From assembly GCA_903907925.1 (NCBI GenBank), contig CAIVQB010000016.1:1-61306 (forward strand): DNA of 61,306 nucleotides, given 5' to 3'. Each line of letters begins with the position of its first letter. The stretch's first letter is position 1. Below, piece by piece: positions 17,828 through 25,961 of this stretch. The stretch is from an uncultured Verrucomicrobiota bacterium. GTDB taxonomy: Bacteria; Verrucomicrobiota; Verrucomicrobiia; Limisphaerales; UBA9464. The notes beneath the pieces are model-generated. The model saw only the letters and a program-made list of their open reading frames with translations. It was not told where the DNA came from and did no database searches. The position numbers and the translations under genes are program-made.

Positions 17828-18826
17828 TCAACGGGTTGCGGCGGACTTGGGCAAACTGACCGCAGGATTTTCACCCGGGGCAATTCCACCGCCGGCCGCC
17901 CGCGCGATGAACACGTCCACCTGCTGACCGACATAGACCGCAAACGCGGGGCGATCGAACTCGAAGACAATCTGGAGAACGCGCGTATCCACCCGCTCCA
18001 GACTGTCACCGGTCAGACTACGCTTCGGCACGACATAGGGTTCGATCCGCACGAAGCGGAGCGGCATGCGGAGATCGGCATGGCCTTTGAGCGATGCCTG
18101 GGCCGGCTGATGGGCGTCCACCAGGATGGCGTTCTGTTCGTCCACCTCGGCGCGGACCTGGAGGTGATCGACATCACCCAGCAGCATCAACGGATCGCCG
18201 GTCATGGCCGCGGCGGGAGCAAATTCACCTTCGCGAACATTGACCTGCAGCAGTTGTCCGTCGCGCGGCGCCTTCACGCTGAGGATTTCGAGATCCGTTC
18301 GGGCCTGATCCAACTGGCGACGGGCGCTTGCAATGGACGCGCGGGTGGAGTTGAGCCGGGCCTTGGATCCCTGGAGATTGAACTGGCGCCGTTTCAACTC
18401 ATCCTCAGTAGCGACCTTGTCCCGTTCCAATTTGCTGAAGCGATCCACCTGATCGGTCCAGTCCGCGGTCGTCACTTCTTCCACCGCCAGATTGGCCTGC
18501 ATCAATTCCAACTGGGCTTCCATCGCTGCCACCCGGGCACGGGTTTCCCGATCGTCGAGTTTGAACAGGAGATCACCGGACTTCACCCGATCGCCCACAT
18601 GGACAGCCACCTGGGTGACCAATCCGCTGCGGGGCGAAGCGATCTTGACGTTTTCGCGCGCGGCTTCGACGAGACCGGTGGCGGCGACGGTGTCGTCGTA
18701 CGGCGAACGGGCGGGCGGCGATTCCGGGCCCGGGCTGGGTGGACGCTGCTTCATGCGATGCACGAGAAGCAGGGCGGCGACCACGCCGGCGACGGCGAGA
18801 TAAAAGGAGAGCTTTCGAAAGATCAT
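17828..18826 (-). CDS. HlyD/MacA-like periplasmic adaptor (DevB-type)
   Basis: The 332-residue membrane fusion protein has one N-terminal membrane anchor (LSFYLAVAGVVAALLLVHRM). A lipoyl-like half-motif, ATGLVEAARENVKIASPRSG, precedes a coiled-coil hairpin at about residues 90-180 (AAMEAQLELMQANLAVEEV to ASARRQLDQARTDLEIL). The second lipoyl half, LSVKAPRDGQLLQVNVREGE, and a beta-barrel follow. Such adaptors couple ABC transporters of the DevBCA/MacAB kind to TolC. It lies between the ATPase and tolC genes on the same strand. Confidence 0.88.
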   Translation of the reverse strand: MIFRKLSFYLAVAGVVAALLLVHRMKQRPPSPGPESPPARSPYDDTVAATGLVEAARENVKIASPRSGLVTQVAVHVGDRVKSGDLLFKLDDRETRARVAAMEAQLELMQANLAVEEVTTADWTDQVDRFSKLERDKVATEDELKRRQFNLQGSKARLNSTRASIASARRQLDQARTDLEILSVKAPRDGQLLQVNVREGEFAPAAAMTGDPLMLLGDVDHLQVRAEVDEQNAILVDAHQPAQASLKGHADLRMPLRFVRIEPYVVPKRSLTGDSLERVDTRVLQIVFEFDRPAFAVYVGQQVDVFIARAAGGGIAPGENPAVSLPKSAATR

Positions 18827-18895
18827 GGCGAGGCTCGAAGGAGGGGCGGTTGAAAAATCAAATCGGGCGAAACATTCAAGGGCGTGGCGATGAGT

Positions 18896-19654
18896 TCAGG
18901 AATGAGCTTCGATAAATTGACGCAGATCGCCGCCTTCCATCACCCGACGGACCCGGCCGTCTTCCATCTCGGTGATGCGGTCGGCATAGCCATAGGTGCG
19001 CGGATCGTGAGTGACAATGATCACACAACGTCCGGGAGCCCGGGCGGCGGTGCTGAGGAGATCCATGATGTGATGACCCGTCTCGCGATCGAGCGCGCTG
19101 GTCGGCTCATCGCAAATGATGAGCCGGGGTTCATGACTGAGTGCACGGGCGATGGCGACGCGCTGCTGTTGGCCACCGGAGAGTTCGGTGGGCCGTTTGG
19201 CACCTTTGTCGCCGAGTCCTACCCGGGAGAGGAGTTCCGCCGCCTTCGCCTCCGCCGGCCGGCGATGAACGCCGTTCAACAGGAGTGGCACGCTGACATT
19301 TTCAATGCAGGTCAGCGTGGGGATGAGGTTGAACTGTTGGAAAATAAAGCCGATGTGGCGTCCGCGGAAGGCGGTGATGGCCGACTTTTTCAATCCGTTG
19401 AGGCGGGTGCCGAGGACTTCGATTTCGCCGGCCTCCCATTCGAGCGTACCGGCGACGACGCTGAGGAGGGTGGTCTTGCCGCATCCGCTCGGACCGACGA
19501 CGAGATGCAGCTCCCCTTCCCGGGTTTCGAAATCGGCGGCCTTCAACGCCACCGTCCGACTGTCACCGACGCCGAAGGTTTTCGTCACGCCGCGGACGCG
19601 GACGGCCGTCTTCAGAGTTCCAGTTCCCGATGCGGGTATGCCGTCGGCAATCAT
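18896..19654 (-). CDS. ABC transporter ATP-binding protein (DevA/MacB/LolD-like)
   Basis: The 252-residue ATPase has Walker A (GPSGCGKTT), Q-loop (IGFIFQQFNLIPTLT), ABC signature (LSGGQQQRVAIARAL), Walker B (RLIICDEPTSALD) and H-loop (IIVTHDPRT). The FNLIPTLT.IENV pattern is typical of the MacB/LolD/DevA subgroup working with FtsX-type permeases. The ATG at 19654 overlaps the ferredoxin stop (ATGA), so translation is probably coupled. The cargo is unknown. Confidence 0.93.
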   Translation of the reverse strand: MIADGIPASGTGTLKTAVRVRGVTKTFGVGDSRTVALKAADFETREGELHLVVGPSGCGKTTLLSVVAGTLEWEAGEIEVLGTRLNGLKKSAITAFRGRHIGFIFQQFNLIPTLTCIENVSVPLLLNGVHRRPAEAKAAELLSRVGLGDKGAKRPTELSGGQQQRVAIARALSHEPRLIICDEPTSALDRETGHHIMDLLSTAARAPGRCVIIVTHDPRTYGYADRITEMEDGRVRRVMEGGDLRQFIEAHS

Positions 19655-19977
19655 GTCGGGAGTGGGCAAAACGGTTTGGGAACCAGCCGCAGTTGTATTG
19701 CCTTCTCCGGGCAGGCGGTGACGCAGAGTCCGCAGCCGTGGCAGGATTCCGGGCGCGCGACGAATGCCTGTTTTCCGGCGTGGATCCACACCTTCATCCG
19801 GATATGAAACGGCAGCGCGGCGCGATCGGCAGGTGCGAGCGGACGAATTTCGAGAACGTCATAAGGACAGACCTCGACGCAGGGGCCCTTGTTCTCGCAC
19901 CGGCGCGGATCCACGACCGGATAGACCCGGCCGGGGCGTTCATCGCAGGTTGGATTTGCTGGAGGAGACGAGTTCAT
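19651..19977 (-). CDS. 2x[4Fe-4S] ferredoxin-type protein inside an ABC exporter operon
   Basis: The 108-residue protein has two cysteine clusters. The first is CENKGPCVEVCPYDVLEI (C-x5-C-x3-CP); the second is CHGCGLCVTACPEKAIQL (classical C-x2-C-x2-C-x3-CP). This is consistent with a bacterial ferredoxin carrying two iron-sulfur clusters, the first binding loop being variant. There is no signal peptide, so it should be cytoplasmic. It lies 25 bp after the permease gene and overlaps the ATPase gene by 4 nt. An electron carrier is not a known part of DevBCA/MacAB exporters, so its role here is unexplained. Confidence 0.88.
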   Translation of the reverse strand: MNSSPPANPTCDERPGRVYPVVDPRRCENKGPCVEVCPYDVLEIRPLAPADRAALPFHIRMKVWIHAGKQAFVARPESCHGCGLCVTACPEKAIQLRLVPKPFCPLPT

Positions 19978-20002
19978 GCGCGACGGATCAACAGTCCTGG
20001 CG

Positions 20003-21142
20003 TCATCCCCGGAAGACGATGGCGGGCTCCAACCGGGCGACCTTTCGGATCCCGAGCGCGGCGGAAAAACAGCACATGATGACGATGGCCACCGCGGTTT
20101 TAATCATCGATCCCGCCTCCAGCAGGAAGGGCGGCTGGCCGCCGGGGAGGACGGCGAAACCGAACAGGGCCGCGAGGCCGACACCGATGCCGTAACCGAT
20201 GCTGCCCACCGTGAACGCCTGTAGTAGGAGCATTTTTGCAAGGGTCCAAGTGCTGGCCCCCATGGCCTTGAGCGCTCCGAGATGACGGAGGTTCTCGAGG
20301 ACGAACGAATAGAACGTCTGGCCTGAAACCGCGATTCCCACGATGAAACCGAGAATGATGGTCGTCATGAAGGACATGGGAATTCCCGTATTCCTCCAGA
20401 TGTAAGCGACGGTGACCTTGGTGAATTCGTCGCTGGTATAGGCCTTGAGACCGGTGTCGGCGGCGATGTTGCGGGCGACTTCGGCCGCTGTGACACCGGG
20501 CTTCGGCTCCACCAGGATCACCGACAACATCTTGCGCTGACGCGGCGCGTATTGAAGCGCCTGATCGTAGCTGCTGAACACGTAGGGATAGCCAAAGAAG
20601 TGACGTTCCGTCCGGCAGATTCCCACAATACGCGCCTCACGATCGTTGATCTCGAAGGTGTCGCCGATTTGGACCGGAGTTTTTCGCCCGGCGGAAAGCC
20701 GCTGCACGCCGAGTTCGTCGATGACAACGGTGTTCGGCAGACGCAGCCGTTGCAGGCTGCCGGACAACATCTGCGGGGGACGTCCGAACAACGTGGCTGC
20801 ATGCAGGCCGATCAACATCACCTGCTTGTCGGAGCCATCCGCGGCCTTGGCCTTGAGGATGCCCTGATACATCGGGACTGCGAAATCCACGCCCTTCACG
20901 CTGCGGACCCGATTGACGTCGGTATCCCGGAGCGGCTTGGTTTCATTGGCATAATCGACGTGCGCTTCGACCACCCAGATCGAGGCGCGCATGTTGCGCA
21001 GATGACTGGTGGTCCAGGAGAGCAGGCCCTGAAACACGGCGTTCTGCTGGGTCATCAACAGGGAGGCAAAGGTGAGGCCGCCGACCAGCATGATGTATTT
21101 GGCACGGTCACCCATCAGCATTTTCAAGGCAAGTCGGAGCAT
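20003..21142 (-). CDS. FtsX-type ABC transporter permease (DevC/MacB-like)
   Basis: The 379-residue protein has one N-terminal membrane segment (IMLVGGLTFASLLMTQQN) and a large periplasmic domain at about residues 45-250. Three C-terminal segments follow (FMTTIILGFIVGIAVSGQTF, LLLQAFTVGSIGYGIGVGL, IKTAVAIVIMCCFSAALGI). The LGALKAMGAS coupling-helix motif and closing RKVARLEPAIVFRG are standard for FtsX/DevC permeases. The ATG at 21142 (MLRLALKMLMGDRAKYIM) is chosen over upstream starts because earlier sequence overlaps the tetR gene and lacks conservation. It works with the ATPase and adaptor downstream. Confidence 0.9.
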   Translation of the reverse strand: MLRLALKMLMGDRAKYIMLVGGLTFASLLMTQQNAVFQGLLSWTTSHLRNMRASIWVVEAHVDYANETKPLRDTDVNRVRSVKGVDFAVPMYQGILKAKAADGSDKQVMLIGLHAATLFGRPPQMLSGSLQRLRLPNTVVIDELGVQRLSAGRKTPVQIGDTFEINDREARIVGICRTERHFFGYPYVFSSYDQALQYAPRQRKMLSVILVEPKPGVTAAEVARNIAADTGLKAYTSDEFTKVTVAYIWRNTGIPMSFMTTIILGFIVGIAVSGQTFYSFVLENLRHLGALKAMGASTWTLAKMLLLQAFTVGSIGYGIGVGLAALFGFAVLPGGQPPFLLEAGSMIKTAVAIVIMCCFSAALGIRKVARLEPAIVFRG

Positions 21143-21164
21143 GGAAAGTCGGGGTGAGACGAAT

Positions 21165-21899
21165 TCAGGAACGGCGACGCCGACCGGCGGGCGGCGAAGG
21201 TGTCTTCGGACGACGCGGGACGCGGGCGGGCGCAACGGGTGGTTGGGACAGGCCACGAACCGCGGCGAGGCTGAAGGCGGTGATATGAAGCGTCAGCGTG
21301 TCGAGTCGTTCGGCGTTGAACGGCATTCCCGGAAACAGGCGGATCAAAACCGGCTGACAATGGCAGTAGAACAGGATCTGCCCGACCACGCTCATCCCCA
21401 ACAACCGCAGGGTTTCCTCGGAAGGCCCCGGGCCGACGAGATCCCGCAGGATGACAGAGAGGGCGGCGGATTGGGGGCGGATGGATTCGGCGACCAGGCG
21501 ATCCAGGGCGCGGGTGGGCTCCACCATTTCGCGGGCCATCATCCGGCCGTGCCGGGCGCTGAGTTCGGCGGAGAGCACCCGTTGGAGAAAGGCGCGGATG
21601 AAGTCTTCCAGCCGTTGGGCGGGCGTGGTGTCCGGACCGGCGGCGGGCAACGGATGAAGCGCCATCGCCAGCCGGCTTTGTTCCGCCAGCACCTCGGCGT
21701 AGAGGGTTTCCTTGTCGCCGAAATGATAGTTCACCGCCGCGACATTGGCCCCGGCGCGCCGGCAGATATCGCGGACCGTGGCGTGATGAAAGCCCACCTC
21801 GGCAAACACGTCGGCACCCGCGTCGAGCAGGGCCCGGCGGGTCGCATCGTGCGCGCCACCGGGCGCGGAACGGGTTTGGGGATGGAATTTGTCGGGCAC
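21165..21899 (-). CDS. TetR family regulator with CerR/DUF1956-like C-terminal domain
   Basis: The 244-residue regulator has an N-terminal TetR HTH (ATRRALLDAGADVFAEVGFH, VRDICRRAGANVAAVNYHFG, DKETLYAEVL). The ligand-binding domain includes LPLPAAGPDTTPAQRLEDFI-like sequence and VGQILFYCHCQPVLIRLFPG, which fit the CerR/YbiH group that often precedes DevBCA/MacAB-type exporters. It is the first gene of the operon, 22 bp upstream of the permease. A candidate promoter overlapped by an inverted repeat lies just upstream (21921-21958), suggesting autoregulation. Confidence 0.9.
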   Translation of the reverse strand: MPDKFHPQTRSAPGGAHDATRRALLDAGADVFAEVGFHHATVRDICRRAGANVAAVNYHFGDKETLYAEVLAEQSRLAMALHPLPAAGPDTTPAQRLEDFIRAFLQRVLSAELSARHGRMMAREMVEPTRALDRLVAESIRPQSAALSVILRDLVGPGPSEETLRLLGMSVVGQILFYCHCQPVLIRLFPGMPFNAERLDTLTLHITAFSLAAVRGLSQPPVAPARVPRRPKTPSPPAGRRRRS

Positions 21900-21920
21900 G
21901 GCTGCTCGGACTGAACTGTC

Positions 21921-21958
21921 TCAAGCAGCAGTTTGAAACAGGTGTTTGATTCTGTCAA
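21921..21958 (-). promoter_or_regulatory. candidate sigma70-type promoter with overlapping operator for the tetR/ABC operon
   Basis: On the minus strand, TTGACA (21953-21958) is followed after 17 nt by CAAACT (21930-21935), a weak -10. An imperfect inverted repeat, tcaagca (21921-21927) with tgtttga (21943-21949), covers the -10 and spacer, as expected for a TetR-family operator. The predicted transcript start lies about 24 nt before the tetR ATG. Confidence 0.45.
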
Positions 21959-21996
21959 CTGCCCGACCGAAAACCGAACCGCGAACGCACCCGGGA

Positions 21997-23304
21997 TCAG
22001 GCGCGGGACGGTAGGGATCCGAGTTCTCCCCGGGCGCGGGCGCTGGAGCCGTAGACCCATTCGAAGACCGGCGAGGCGAGGAGGGTGGTGACGACGGCCA
22101 TGACCACCATGATCGAGAAGAGCTGGGGGGTGATGAGGCCGCGTTCGAGACCGATGTTGAGGATGATTAACTCCATCAGTCCCCGGGCGTTCATCAGGGT
22201 GCCCACGGCGAGGGCGGTACGATTGTCCTCGCCATGCAGGCGGGCGGCGGCCCAACAGGCACCGCCCTTTCCGATGCAGGCGGCGGCCAGTGCGATTCCT
22301 GCGATGAGCCACAACTTCGGGGTGTCCACCAAGTCGAGCCGGGTGTTAAGGCCGGAATAGGTGAAAAAGGTCGGGAGGAGAAACACCACCAGCAGGGGTT
22401 CCAATTGTCGGGTCAGTTCGGCGGAAAACCGGCCGCGGGGCATGGCCAAGCCCAGAATAAAGGCACCGAACACCGCGTAGATCCCGACGGCATCGGTGAA
22501 CCAGGAGCCCAGCATCACCGCCATCAGAGTGAAGGCCAGCATCGGCTGGGTGACTGTTCCGTGCTGGACGGCGAGGGTTTCCATTCGCCGAAAGAGGCGC
22601 TTTCCCAGGGTCAGTACGATGACGGCATAGGCCAATCCCCCGCCGATGGCCCAAGCGGCGATGTGCCAGTCGGCCTTGAAGCTCGCGAGGACAACCGCCA
22701 GCACGCACCAGGCGGCGGCGTCATCCATCGCACCGGCGGCGAGAGCAAGCGTGCCGAGGCTGGTGCCGGAAAGGCCGCGTTCCACGATGATCCGCGCCAG
22801 CATGGGAAAGGCGGTGATGCACATCGACGCGCCGAGGAAGAGGACCGCCTCCCACCGGTCGACCTTCGGACTGAAGAATCCGGCCTGGCCGACGAGCCAC
22901 ACCGCCAGGGCGCCGCCGAGGACAAACGGCGTCAACATGCCGGCCAGCGAAATCGATGCGGCACTGCGAATCCGGGATTGGAAGAGATCGGTGCGGAATT
23001 CGACGCCGACCAGGAACATGTACAGAGCGATGCCAATCTGACTGACGGCAAAAAAGATTGCCTTGGACTCCTTGGGGAAAAGCCAGGCCTGAAGGTCGAG
23101 CGGAACCATTCCGGCGGCAAATACCTTGGTGGAAAGCAACCCGAACACCGACGGCCCCAACAAAACCCCGGTGATCATTTCAGCCACCACCTGCGGTTGG
23201 CCGATTCTCCGTGCGACCAGACCGACACCACGACACGCCGCCAGTACAACCGCCAGTTGAAGGAAAAAGCGAACGGAGATGTCGAACGCAGACATGATAC
23301 GCAC
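21997..23304 (-). CDS. CPA2 family cation/proton antiporter
   Basis: The 435-residue protein has 12-13 membrane segments of the Na+/H+ exchanger fold. IGQPQVVAEMITGVLLGPSV, EFRTDLF and the GAMDDAAAWCVLA segment (an acidic pair in the transport core) are typical of CPA2 antiporters of the KefB/NhaS3 type. The late segment LAVGTLMNARGLMELIILNI is another family hallmark. It has no RCK/TrkA-N domain, so it is the membrane unit only. It probably exchanges Na+ or K+ for H+ in the inner membrane. It is divergent to the hydrolase gene and 98 bp from tetR. Confidence 0.9.
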   Translation of the reverse strand: MRIMSAFDISVRFFLQLAVVLAACRGVGLVARRIGQPQVVAEMITGVLLGPSVFGLLSTKVFAAGMVPLDLQAWLFPKESKAIFFAVSQIGIALYMFLVGVEFRTDLFQSRIRSAASISLAGMLTPFVLGGALAVWLVGQAGFFSPKVDRWEAVLFLGASMCITAFPMLARIIVERGLSGTSLGTLALAAGAMDDAAAWCVLAVVLASFKADWHIAAWAIGGGLAYAVIVLTLGKRLFRRMETLAVQHGTVTQPMLAFTLMAVMLGSWFTDAVGIYAVFGAFILGLAMPRGRFSAELTRQLEPLLVVFLLPTFFTYSGLNTRLDLVDTPKLWLIAGIALAAACIGKGGACWAAARLHGEDNRTALAVGTLMNARGLMELIILNIGLERGLITPQLFSIMVVMAVVTTLLASPVFEWVYGSSARARGELGSLPSRA

Positions 23305-23443
23305 ACGTAATATATCGAAGCCCGATGAGCGTCAACCGGCCGGTTTGAAATTGGGGCGAGTTGCCACCGCGGTCCTTGTCCGGTCATCGGATCTGTTCCG
23401 GTTTGGGTGGAGTACCGACAGGAACTCCGTCACGCTGCTCCTC

Positions 23444-24541
23444 ATGCGCCTGCCCGCCCGTTCCGCGCTTGCCTCCGCGCTCATCCTCATCACCACTCGC
23501 GTCGTGGCCGATTCCACAGTCCCCGATCAAGCCCACTGGCTTCGGGTCAGTCCCACCCCACCGCCGCTAACCGTTCCCGCGACACCAGAAGCATGGGCGG
23601 TGGAACGGACACGCCTGCGGAGCCGGTTGGAACAATTGTTGGGCGATCTTCCACCGCGTCCGACGGTCCCTGCGGTTCAGATTCTATCCCGCGAGGATCA
23701 CGGAACCTATCAGGTCGAACGTTTCACCTTCGACAACGGCATGGGTGAGGCGGTGCCGGGTGTTTTCGTCCTACCCACTCACCGTAGCGGCCGCCTCCCT
23801 GCCCTTCTCTACTGCCATTGGCACGGCGGAGAATATCAGGGCGGAAAATCCGAGCTCTTCGAAAGCCACCACACGCCGGAGGTACCCGCCTCCGCCCTGG
23901 CTGCCCGCGGCTATGCCGTTCTGGCGATCGACGCGCCGTGCTTCGGGGAACGCAACGGCCGCGGCCCGGATGGAATCCGTGACGCCGCCGGTGAACAATC
24001 GGCTTCCAAATACCACCTCTGGTACGGCCGTTCGCTCTGGGGTGCGCTCCTGCGCGATGATCGGATGGCCCTCGACTACCTGCTCTCCCGGCCGGAGATC
24101 GATCCCACCCGCGTGGGCGTGACCGGGATCAGCATGGGCGCGACGCGCAGTTGGTGGCTGATGGCCCTCGACGAACGGATCCGGGCCGGCGTCGCGGTGG
24201 CCTGCCTGACCCGTTATCAGGACCTGATCGCCACGGGCGGACTCAGGCATCACGGGATTTACTATTTCGTCCCGGGAATGTTGCGCCAGTTCGACACGGA
24301 ATCGGTGATCGCCTTGGCCGCACCCCGTCCGTTGCTCTGTCTGACGGGCGGCCAGGACGGAGGGTCGCCGACGGCCGGGATTCACCAGATTGAAGCGGCA
24401 GTCCGTCCGATCTGGCATCTGACCGGGCGCGATGGTGGATTCGAGTCGGTGATCTATCCCGAGCTGGGCCATGTCTACACCCCGGAAATGTGGCGGCGCA
24501 TGCTGGCCTGGTTCGACGCCGAACTGCATCCGCAGCCCTGA
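23444..24541 (+). CDS. exported alpha/beta hydrolase (acetyl xylan esterase/dienelactone hydrolase-like)
   Basis: From the ATG at 23444 the protein has 365 residues and a signal peptide (LASALILITTRVVADS). The hydrolase core shows LPALLYCHWHGGEYQGGKSE as the oxyanion region, the nucleophile elbow GISMGA (Ser), LCLTGGQDGGSP containing a likely Asp and ELGHVYTP with the catalytic His. Secreted family relatives are carbohydrate esterases or unassigned hydrolases; the substrate is not predictable. The frame is open upstream to 23279 across the antiporter start, but those residues lack conservation. Confidence 0.85.
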   Translation: MRLPARSALASALILITTRVVADSTVPDQAHWLRVSPTPPPLTVPATPEAWAVERTRLRSRLEQLLGDLPPRPTVPAVQILSREDHGTYQVERFTFDNGMGEAVPGVFVLPTHRSGRLPALLYCHWHGGEYQGGKSELFESHHTPEVPASALAARGYAVLAIDAPCFGERNGRGPDGIRDAAGEQSASKYHLWYGRSLWGALLRDDRMALDYLLSRPEIDPTRVGVTGISMGATRSWWLMALDERIRAGVAVACLTRYQDLIATGGLRHHGIYYFVPGMLRQFDTESVIALAAPRPLLCLTGGQDGGSPTAGIHQIEAAVRPIWHLTGRDGGFESVIYPELGHVYTPEMWRRMLAWFDAELHPQP

Positions 24542-24735
24542 AAACGCCAGTTTTTCAGGTCCGGCGATCCCATCGAATCCAAAACGAGGGCTTGCCTCCC
24601 GCTCGCAATCGGTTATTCCCAACGCCCCGCCACGGTTCCGGCGACGGAATCGTTTCGTTTTCCGCGGGTCATTGTGACCCACGGACGCGGAGTCCACACC
24701 GTGGAACCGCGCCGAGGAAAGGACGTGAACGTGAT

Positions 24736-24933
24736 TTGAGCGAAGTTAAACTTAAAAAAGGTGAGCCGATTGATCGTGCCCTGCGACGCCTGAAAAAGAA
24801 GGTGGACCGCGAGAGCATCATCAAGGATGTCCGCATGAAGCGGCATTATGAGAAGCCCAGCGAGCGGCGCCGCCGCAAGCTGAAGGTGGCCCGTTTCTCT
24901 GCCATGCTGTCTGCCCGTTACGCCGACACCTGA
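24736..24933 (+). CDS. rpsU: 30S ribosomal protein bS21
   Basis: A 65-residue basic protein starting at TTG 24736 (SEVKLKKGEPIDRALRRLKK) with the bS21 body VDRESIIKDVRMKRHYEKPS and an Arg/Lys-rich tail (ERRRRKLKVARFS). bS21 binds the 30S platform near the anti-Shine-Dalgarno region of 16S rRNA. A purine-rich gaggaaagg lies 13-20 nt upstream. The open frame extends to 24490, but the upstream residues are unrelated. The gene is followed by a strong intrinsic terminator. Confidence 0.93.
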   Translation: MSEVKLKKGEPIDRALRRLKKKVDRESIIKDVRMKRHYEKPSERRRRKLKVARFSAMLSARYADT

Positions 24934-24977
24934 TCGGCCCTCAGAAAATCCTGCGCTGCGGGATTGAACCGGATTCA

Positions 24978-25017
24978 ACCGGATGCTGTCCTAACGGAAC
25001 GCATCCGGTGTTTTTTT
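24978..25017 (+). terminator. Rho-independent terminator after rpsU
   Basis: Arms accggatgc (24978-24986) and gcatccggt (25001-25009) form a 9-bp stem, followed by a run of seven T (25011-25017). It lies 44 bp after the rpsU stop and just before the next gene. Confidence 0.9.
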
Positions 25018-25024
25018 AACTTTC

Positions 25025-25945
25025 ATGTACTCGCTGTCTACCTGTTGGAACTCGGGCCGTCACACCGACGGCCGGGTCATGCTCCGCGAAATCCGTGATC
25101 TCGGCTTCGAATACGCCGAGCTCAGTCACGGCATCCGCATCAGCCTGGTCCCGGGCATCATCGAAGCCGTCGAGGCTGGGGAAATCAAGATCTCCACCCT
25201 CCACAACTTCTGCCCGTTGCCGATCGGCATCGATCATCCAGCACCCAACCTGTTTAAGTTCTCGTCTTCCGACCGGCGGGAACGCGAATACGCCTGGAAA
25301 CACTCGCTCAAGACCGTCGAAATGGCCGAGCGGGTCGGCGCCAAACTGATCGTCCTTCACTCCGGGCAGGTCGACATCAAGGACTACCAGGACCGCCTCG
25401 AGCAGATGGTGCTGGCCGGCGAAAAGGATTCGCCCAAATACCGCAAACTGATGGAGGAGGTGGAAACAAAGCGCGAGAAGAAGAAGGAGGATCCGATGCG
25501 GCTCTCCCTGGAAATGATCGCCGCGCTGGCCCCGATTGCCGCGGAGCGGGGATTGCTGCTGGGAGTGGAAAACCGCGAGGGCGTGGAGGAGATTCCCTTC
25601 GATCACGACCTGACCTATTTTCTCGAATCGCTGCCCGAGAACGTTCGCTACTGGCACGACTGCGGTCATGCGCAGATCAAGCAGGATCTCGGATTCATCG
25701 ACCACCGGATGCACCTGGAAAGCCTGGCGCCCCGGTTGGGGGGCCTGCACATCCACGACGTGGTGGTCAGCCCGGAAGGCATCCACGATCATTGCCCGCC
25801 GGGATGCGGTGAAATCGACTACGCCGCCTTGAAGCCGTTCGTAAACGCTACCCACATCAAGGTCATCGAACTTTCGCCCGGAGTGCCTCCCGAGGATGTG
25901 GCCCGCGGGTTCGAGCACATCAAGTCCGTCTGGGGCGACCAGTGA
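25025..25945 (+). CDS. sugar phosphate isomerase/epimerase, xylose isomerase-like TIM barrel
   Basis: The 306-residue protein begins MYSLSTCWNSGRHTDGRVML and has the AP-endonuclease-2/xylose-isomerase-like barrel. Expected metal-site elements are VENREGVEE, YWHDCGHAQIK, LHIHDVVV and KVIELSPG near the C-terminal ends of strands. Such enzymes isomerise or epimerise sugars or inositols in the cytosol; the exact substrate is open. It starts 8 nt after the rpsU terminator T-run, so it has its own very short leader or depends on read-through. Confidence 0.85.
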   Translation: MYSLSTCWNSGRHTDGRVMLREIRDLGFEYAELSHGIRISLVPGIIEAVEAGEIKISTLHNFCPLPIGIDHPAPNLFKFSSSDRREREYAWKHSLKTVEMAERVGAKLIVLHSGQVDIKDYQDRLEQMVLAGEKDSPKYRKLMEEVETKREKKKEDPMRLSLEMIAALAPIAAERGLLLGVENREGVEEIPFDHDLTYFLESLPENVRYWHDCGHAQIKQDLGFIDHRMHLESLAPRLGGLHIHDVVVSPEGIHDHCPPGCGEIDYAALKPFVNATHIKVIELSPGVPPEDVARGFEHIKSVWGDQ

Positions 25946-25961
25946 CGCCGGGACTGATGCT

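Noticed and set aside
16203-18853. Long plus-strand frames opposite the TolC and adaptor genes
   Set aside because: Shadow frames caused by high GC; the minus-strand proteins carry clear domains.
22234-23310. 358-residue plus-strand frame opposite the antiporter
   Set aside because: Gln/His/Gly-rich low-complexity shadow without any motif.
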